A stretch of DNA of 64,000 bases, taken from assembly GCA_029961685.1 (NCBI GenBank), contig JARWKL010000088.1, forward strand, positions 16,411 to 80,410, written 5' to 3'. The stretch is from Aristolochia californica (lineage: Eukaryota; Streptophyta; Magnoliopsida; Piperales; Aristolochiaceae). The notes under the pieces were generated by a model. That model saw only the letters and a program-made list of their open reading frames with translations, was not told the origin of the DNA and made no database searches. Made by a program: the position numbers and the translations under genes. This document shows positions 58,498 through 64,000 of the stretch, in pieces; position 1 is the first letter of the stretch; every line of letters starts with the position of its first letter.

Positions 58498-59157
58498 CTA
58501 TTTCAGTCGTCCTTTGGCGGGAATTTTTTTTTCACACCTATAAACCCAAATCAAAGGGTCCTCAAGCCCATTAAAATTTGGGAAGTCCAATTTTGTGTAT
58601 CTCAGAATTGTCCCTCCTCCTGGACTAATACCCCCTCCGTGTGTTGGATGCTCTGTGCGTCCAACATATTGTTCCCCTTGCCTGGTTGCAGGGCTTCTCC
58701 CCCCTTCCCGAGGGGTTGGGTTTCTTGCCCCAATCAATTCATCTATTTTATTAGATAAAGCTTCAACTTGTAAATTTACCTGGTGAGAAACTCTGTTGTC
58801 CACCAACGTAGCCAGTCGCCCCTCACTCTCTTCTTGCCCTGCGTGTATCATTTCTCTGATTTTGGCTAGCAATTCCTCATTGTTGGATGACTCTCCCACG
58901 CTGGCTTGCTTTGATACCAAATTTTTGTGGTCCCTGACCATGGATCGTGTGATTCGACGAAGGGAGAAATCGTCTTGTAACTCAGAAGCTAAACCAGGAC
59001 ACCCTGATCTACCGGGGCGACCTATGATAACAAACTTGAGATAGAAAAATGGAATGGAAGGATGGACTGATGAATCAAATGGAGAAAAGAAGTCAGGCTC
59101 ATCAAAGGGAGACCTGAACCTTGGGTTCCTCAAGGAGACCACCGATCCTAGGTTCAA
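58498..59157 (-). pseudogene. Gypsy gag, N-terminal part
   Basis: Text SVGESSNNEELLAKIREMIH, VEALSNKIDELIGARNPTPR, GGGTILRYTKLDFPNFNGLE and DPLIWVYRCEKK. The 'LDFPNFNG.DP..W' segment is typical of plant Gypsy gag. The 219-codon frame begins inside the LTR, so the true start is later, probably after the primer-like site TGGTATCAAAGC (complement 58908-58919). Confidence 0.85.
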
Positions 59158-59332
59158 TGAAAGAGAACGCTGATCCTCAATTAGGGTAAATCCTGCTTAA
59201 CCTTCTTCACCCCCGTGAGCCCACTTAAAGGTTAATCTTGCCAAGGCAATCCAAAATAGAGTTTTACAATAATGCCATTGTGGCTTACATCTTACCACAT
59301 AATTAAATAAAGTCAAGACATAATTCCTAACA
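58926..59332 (-). repeat. Gypsy 5' LTR (about 407 bp)
   Basis: On the minus strand TGTTAGGAATTATG to AGGGACCACA, 6 nt before the primer-like site. The inner boundary is supported by the isolated copy at 52902 that begins at the same base. Confidence 0.7.
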
Positions 59333-59411
59333 GTGTTGCACGTCCTTATGAGTTACCAACTCAGTCGTGTCGCCTCTGGATGACTCAGTCCGCTATCGAC
59401 TCCACAACAGG

Positions 59412-59983
59412 GACCCACCATGAGGACGTGGGATACCAAGAAGAGTCCTCACCCAAGCTAGCATGAGTTAATAAGATAAGAAGCACAAGTTGAAATGAGT
59501 TAGAAAACTTAAAGATCAAGTGAGACCCCCAAAGATACCACAAGCTGGTAATCTTATCAATATGAGCTGGAAGATCATGTGGCACCCACAATTATAAGGC
59601 CGTGAGCTGGCCTCATCCTTTATATCCACGTTATTGAAGAAGAGTTCTAGTTCAACTCATATTAGACTTCTAGTAGATTGTGTTTATAGTAAGAAGCCTC
59701 AAAGAGCCAGAATTAATATGGTGGAGTCTTAAAGGAGTCTCATAGGATGAGGTTTCATAGAAGAGTCTTAGTTAAAGGTGTTTTAGTTATGTTAGGCTTC
59801 TATTTTTGTTCATTTGTTCAATTTTATAAGACTTATCTTATAATGTTTAACTTTGGATGTAACTGGGATAGGGTAATTTAATTGTAATTGGATTCAACTT
59901 GTTTCCTCTATTATAAATAGAGGCTCATTGTACTTAGTTAACAACAAGTTAGTAAAATATTTCTCTTTTCCAAAAATTCAATA
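59412..59983 (+). repeat. Chimeric LTR: Copia X/Y-type left, E-relative right
   Basis: 59412 to about 59684 matches Copia X LTR ('ggacgtgggat.ccaagaag' region onward). At 'gattgtgttta' it switches to a different LTR resembling 2215-2450, ending CAAAAATTCAATA at 59983 and followed by a decayed primer site (TGATAACAAAAC). 59333-59411 is unexplained. Confidence 0.7.
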
Positions 59984-60277
59984 TGATAACAAAACGGGTT
60001 CTGTGAGTTGACACAGTTAACCTATAAAAATAATATGATCCTTTTCTAATCTATCATCTCTATTATTTTGAATGTTTGAGTCTTCTTTCCAGTGCAAAAA
60101 GAAGTATGACAATCAGAGTCTTTTACAAAGAGAAATTGATATTTGAAGAAGGAAAGGTCAGACTGCAAGAGAGATTCGAGTAGCAGCACAAAACTTCAAC
60201 TTTTGACCCATTTTATACCATCAAGAATGAGACATTATATGGTATAAAAAGAAATAATTGTAAGTCTATTTTCTTAT
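59984..60277 (+). mobile_element. Internal region of the outer LTR element, left part
   Basis: Begins with the decayed primer site and contains one module of the about 190-bp type ('gagaaattgatatttgaag', 'aggtcagactgca', 'taagtctattttctta'). Interrupted at 60278; resumes at 63150. Confidence 0.65.
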
Positions 60278-60874
60278 TGTTGGAAGATAAGTTCAAGCCC
60301 ACACGACCAAGGAAGGCCCACAAGATGGGCCCAATCCTATAAGAAGTAGGACCAATAATGATTACCATGAGCTGACATCCTTATTACATCAGTTGGAAGA
60401 TCGAGAAGGACTCACAAAAGTATATTTATCTTAGGGTCACGATCAAGAAAAGTTTTAGTTTGAGTTATGTTTGTTTTTTATCAATATTGAGTTATTTAAT
60501 TATGTTAGGATTTATCTTTAAGTGTTAGAGTTTGGGTGTAATGGTAGTTTTATTGTAATTGGACTCTACTACCTCCTCTATTATAAATAGAGATTCATGT
60601 ACTCTAATTACAACAAGTTATTGATGTCAATGAAGTATTTCACTTTTCCATAAATTCAACATGGTATCAGAACAGATTCTGTGAGTTGATTTGGTCAACT
60701 CACGGAGGTAATGTGATCCTTTTTCTCTAAACCTTAAACCCTAAGTCTAGGTTCGTAGTTATTTTTTTCATTCCCTACACCCGTAGATTGTTTTTTTATT
60801 TTTTACCTCTATAAGTAATTTTTTATATTAAAATTTATATATTGAAGGAAAGATATTTGAGTTTACTTTCCAAA

Positions 60875-61450
60875 TAAAACCTATTTGTTCCTATCGGAGT
60901 TATATACAGAGAGATATCGATATTTTAATGAGCGAAGGTCAGATTGCAAAAGGTTCCGTCAGTAGCAGTAGTCTTCCGATTCCGAGGTATTTTTTGCTAT
61001 CAAGAACTAGACTTTATATGGTTAAATATATATCAAAATAAATATCTGTAAGTCTTACCGATTCAACCAATTTTTTATCTGAGTTATCTACAAAGACAAA
61101 TCGATATTTGAAGCAGCAAAGGTCTGATTGAAAAAGAGGTTCGAGCGGCAGTAGAAAGCTTCAAATTCTGAGGTATTTTATGCTATCAAGAAAAAAACTT
61201 TATATGGAGAATTATATATAAAAATAAATATACGTAAGTCTATTTTCTTACCCATTTGACCAATCCTCAATATCATTTTTTTATAAGGAGATATTGATCT
61301 TGGAAGAGTCAATGGTCATTCTGAAAAATAGGAAAAATAGTACTTAGTTCGGCCAGATGACAGAAATCGAAACCTATCAGATTATTTATCTTCTGATAAT
61401 AATATTTTATGAAATGATGTATACTTGGATAAAAGGTATTTAAGTATACA
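60875..61450 (+). repeat. Diverged tandem modules of about 190 bp in E5
   Basis: Modules beginning near 60875, 61065 and 61250 share 'gagttat.tac', 'cgatatt', 'aggtc.gattg', 'gaggtattttttgctatcaa', 'actttatatgg' and 'taagtctt'. A fourth, weaker one follows. The same modules occur in E3, E4 and the outer element. Confidence 0.75.
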
Positions 61451-62045
61451 TTAAGACGAAGAAAATTTCATGTCAATCTGATATATATTTAAAGATATAT
61501 TCGAATTGGAAGAATCAAAGGTCATGCTAGTATTCTATTACATTGAAAATCCGAATTTAAGCCAATTTTTTTGCGTCACTTTTTGAGTTGATATATAAGA
61601 AAAATATCTCACTTATCCCTAGTTTGAGGGCTTATTTATACATCTCTATTTTTTGGGCTTATTGCTACATTTGATATTTGGTTGAAACTGGGATCACTGC
61701 CATTACCTCCCAACTTGAGAGGGAGAAGTAGAATAAGTACAAGAAAGAAGTATTTTATTTTATATGTTGTGAATAAGTTTATGTGACCAAAATATCCAAG
61801 AAAGGGGGAGCACAAAAGATGAAGCTTGTGCATCTAAGAAGAAATTTTTATATCAAATTATTTCATGGATTCTTTTACAAAGTTTATTATTTGGTTCGTG
61901 TTATATGTGTTGGAAGATGTTCGTGTTATATACAGTTGCTGCTATTATGTCTCTTTGGAGACATTATTTCTTGGGTTCTCTTTCGTGTTATATATCACAT
62001 TGGGAAACCATGACGGAGAAACTTATTATTACATCTATGTTATCA

Positions 62046-62052
62046 CCCCCCC

Positions 62053-62087
<35 letters not shown>
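62046..62087. repeat. C homopolymer (7 + 34) in E5
   Basis: Homologous place has about 17 mostly G bases in E3 (33347-33365) and only GGGG in E4 (near 50239). Confidence 0.88.
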
Positions 62088-62804
62088 TTAAATGACTTTT
62101 ATGTCTCCTACCACTTGAGAGTCGTTGTCCTGTGGAGAGACACGGCGGTGGACACTTCAAAGCAATGCCGATAGACACACTACCGATAGAAGATGAAGTA
62201 TGAAGCAATGGCTTACCGGCTAGGAGTGATTTTTACTCTCACTTATATAATGCCGCAGGGCCTCATGGAAGGATGCAACAGCATGACGGGGAATGTTAGA
62301 AGATGAAGGCATATTAGAAGATGTGCCATTTTATACAAAAATATTCTATACATCATTTGCAGCAAGCTGAAAGTTCATGTTTTTCTCTCACCCCTAGCTT
62401 GAGGGGCAGTGTTGGAAGATAAGCTCAAGCCCACACCACCAAGGAAGGCCCACAAGATGGGCCCAATCCCATAAGAAGTATGACCCACAATGATTACCAT
62501 GAGCTGGCATCCTTATCACATCAGTTGGAAGATCAAGAAGGACTCACAAAAGTATCTTTATCTTAGGGTCACGATCAAGAAGAGTTTTAGTTTGAGTTAT
62601 GTTTGTCTTTTATCAATATTGACTTATTTAATTATGTTATGACTTATCTTTAAGTGTTAGAGTTTGGGTGTAATTGGGACAAGGGTAGTTTTATTGTAAT
62701 TGGAATCTACTACCTTCCTCTATTATAAATAGAGGTTCATGTACTCTGATTACAACAAGTTATTGATGTCAATGAAGTATTTCAGTTTTCCATAAATCCA
62801 ACAT

Positions 62805-63149
62805 TGTAAAATGATAGTCCCACATACATTAATGAGTACAAAGATCTTGCGTTTATTAGCTGGGAAAAAGGTATCCTAAGTGGCTAGTCATTTTGGGATA
62901 AGGTCTTGGGCCCAATTTAACATGGTATCAGAGCAAGGTTCTCATATGTGGGCATCCACCAAAATTATCCACGTGCCACCACGTGAGGGCCTCTACCCAA
63001 AGTATCTATGTGCCTACATTTGAGGGGGAGTGTAAAAGGATAATCCCACATACATTAATGAGTATAAAGTTCTTGCGTTTATTAGCTGGGAAAAAGGTAT
63101 CCTTAAGTGGCTAGTAATTTTGGGATAAGGCCTTGAACCCAATTTAACA
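62805..63149 (+). mobile_element. Complete TRIM element (345 bp)
   Basis: LTRs 62805-62922 (118 bp) and 63031-63149 (119 bp), both TGTAAAA...CCCAATTTAACA. Perfect primer site TGGTATCAGAGC at 62923-62934, polypurine 'tttgagggggag' ending 63030. Internal only 108 bp, no coding. It abuts the E5 3' LTR with one base between. Confidence 0.95.
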
Positions 63150-63773
63150 TTTACCTATCAAACTAATTCTCAATTTGAGTTTTCTGGAGGGAGAAATTGA
63201 TCGCGAAAAAATCAATGATCATGCTGGCCAAAGAAGAAAAAATATTCAGTTAAGCTAGATTAAAGATTCCAAAATCTATCAGATTATTTCTCTCAAAATA
63301 GTATATTTTGTGTATTAAAGTTATACTTTGATGAAAGGTATCAAAGTTTAGTTTTATAAGGAAAACCTTTCATGTCAATCTGATCTATATTTAAGAAGAT
63401 ATTGGCATTGGAGTTGACAAGGGTCAAACTACATAAAGAAACAAATTAAAAGGTCATAAAAGATTCAAGAACGAATATTTTTATGTCTAACTAGGTATCA
63501 ATTTAATGATCTTTGAGTCTAGATTCTTTATCAACAAACTGTTTGTGATTATGAGCTATATTTTTGGAGATATCGATATAGTAGTACGAAAGGTTAGTTC
63601 CACCAAAAATGTTTTTTTCTTTTTTTCTCTTTCATTATCTTTCCATGCATTGACGTGACTTAAGTTTCCTCTTCTCCTAAAATATGAGTTTTTTAGCCAA
63701 ATTTCTTTTCTAATCAAAGAGTTTTTTAAGACTTAATCACTCTATGATGTGCTCATTCAAGGTATAATATACA
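63150..63773 (+). mobile_element. Internal region of the outer LTR element, right part
   Basis: Continues the outer element: 'ctatcaaactaattctcaat', 'gggagaaattgatc', 'tcatgtcaatctgat' and 'gagatatcgatat' follow the module pattern seen in E5. No pol. Confidence 0.6.
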
Positions 63774-64000
63774 TGTTAGGAATTAGACGCCCCGATTCCC
63801 AACTAACGAGAGCAATAATAATAATTGCGTAAGAAAGGAAAAAAAATATAAAAATACAACAAGATTTATACAGGTTTGCCTCAAGGTGAGACTACGTCCA
63901 GTCTTCCGCCGATGTAGTAATCCACTATAAAGATGAAATAGTTTACAAGAGAAATCGTACACTTACATATGTTTTCTCTAACCTCTCTCGGGCTGCAACT
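63774..64000 (+). repeat. Start of another LTR, cut by the window end
   Basis: TGTTAGGAATTAGACGCC start, with 'ttatacaggtttgcctcaag', 'actacgtccagtcttccgcc' and 'agtaatccactata', wording common in plant LTR retrotransposon ends. Only the first part is visible, so strand and family are tentative. Confidence 0.55.

Larger units (their letters stand above)
57406..59332 (-). mobile_element. Gypsy element: 5' LTR, gag, zinc knuckle, protease
   Basis: Minus-strand order: LTR 58926-59332, primer-like site, gag, CCHC, protease, then interruption by Copia Y. RT, RNase H and integrase of this element are not present. Confidence 0.88.
60278..62803 (+). mobile_element. E5: complete non-autonomous LTR element, plus strand
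   Basis: 5' LTR 60278-60661 (384 bp), primer site TGGTATCAGAAC at 60662-60673, internal about 1.75 kb, polypurine 'cttgaggggcag' ending 62409, 3' LTR 62410-62803 (394 bp). The LTRs differ by scattered substitutions and short indels, so it is not recent. No pol. It contains three to four diverged modules of about 190 bp (60875-61450), a C homopolymer and a remnant of the 70-residue frame (VLWRDTAVDTS, YEAMAYRLGVIFTLTY) near the 3' end. Confidence 0.93.

Noticed and set aside
60662..60673. tRNA gene at the TGGTATCAGAGC-type sites
   Set aside because: These are primer-binding sites complementary to initiator tRNA-Met; no cloverleaf surrounds them.
61783..62174. Pro-rich frames around the C homopolymer in E5
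   Set aside because: Poly-Pro comes from the C run; the overlapping frames do not agree with the frames of E3 and E4.

Overview
The window is nuclear DNA of a flowering plant, AT-rich and almost entirely made of decayed mobile elements and duplicated blocks. Plant signs are Copia and Gypsy LTR retrotransposons primed by initiator tRNA-Met, a TRIM element, CCCTAAA telomere-like motifs, a PIF/Harbinger-type Myb/SANT gene with a GT-AG intron, and a polyamine-transporter (PUT/RMV1-type) pseudogene. I see no intact host gene, no tRNA or rRNA gene and no CRISPR array. The species cannot be named from the sequence.

From 1 to about 45300 the window is a nested tandem array. The ancestral block order is A-B-D-C. 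Unit I (1-28130) is A1-B1-B2-D1-C1-C2, unit II (28131-43810) is A2-B3(truncated)-[E3]-D2-C3, and unit III (from 43811) begins with A3. Two smaller tandem duplications sit inside unit I: B1/B2 (8.3 kb, junction 11900-11904) and C1/C2 (2.2 kb, junction 26036-26039), each with 4-5 bp of junction homology. Block A carries telomere-like repeats, a GA microsatellite and the transporter pseudogene. Block B carries unrecognised exon-like remnants, G-homopolymers and a non-autonomous LTR element. Block D carries decayed Copia pol pieces and LTRs. Block C carries a Copia RNase H tail, an AT-rich stretch and the Myb/SANT pseudogene.

From 45361 to 64000 the sequence is a nest of retrotransposons. Copia X (plus, 45361 to about 52901) holds a complete 2.66 kb non-autonomous element (E4, target duplication GACTC) inside its reverse transcriptase. 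Next comes a 56-bp Gypsy LTR end fused at a 7-bp microhomology to Copia Y (minus, 52958-57405). Y interrupts a Gypsy element (protease, zinc knuckle, gag and LTR, 57406-59332). A chimeric LTR (59412-59983) starts an outer element that is interrupted by a complete non-autonomous element E5 (60278-62803) and an abutting 345-bp TRIM (62805-63149). A further LTR begins at 63774.

The non-autonomous 'E' family (LTR about 385-440 bp, internal about 1.75-1.9 kb, no pol) is the thread that joins the regions. It appears as complete, truncated and solo-LTR copies at nine or more places, and together with the duplications it gives a relative timeline of the locus.
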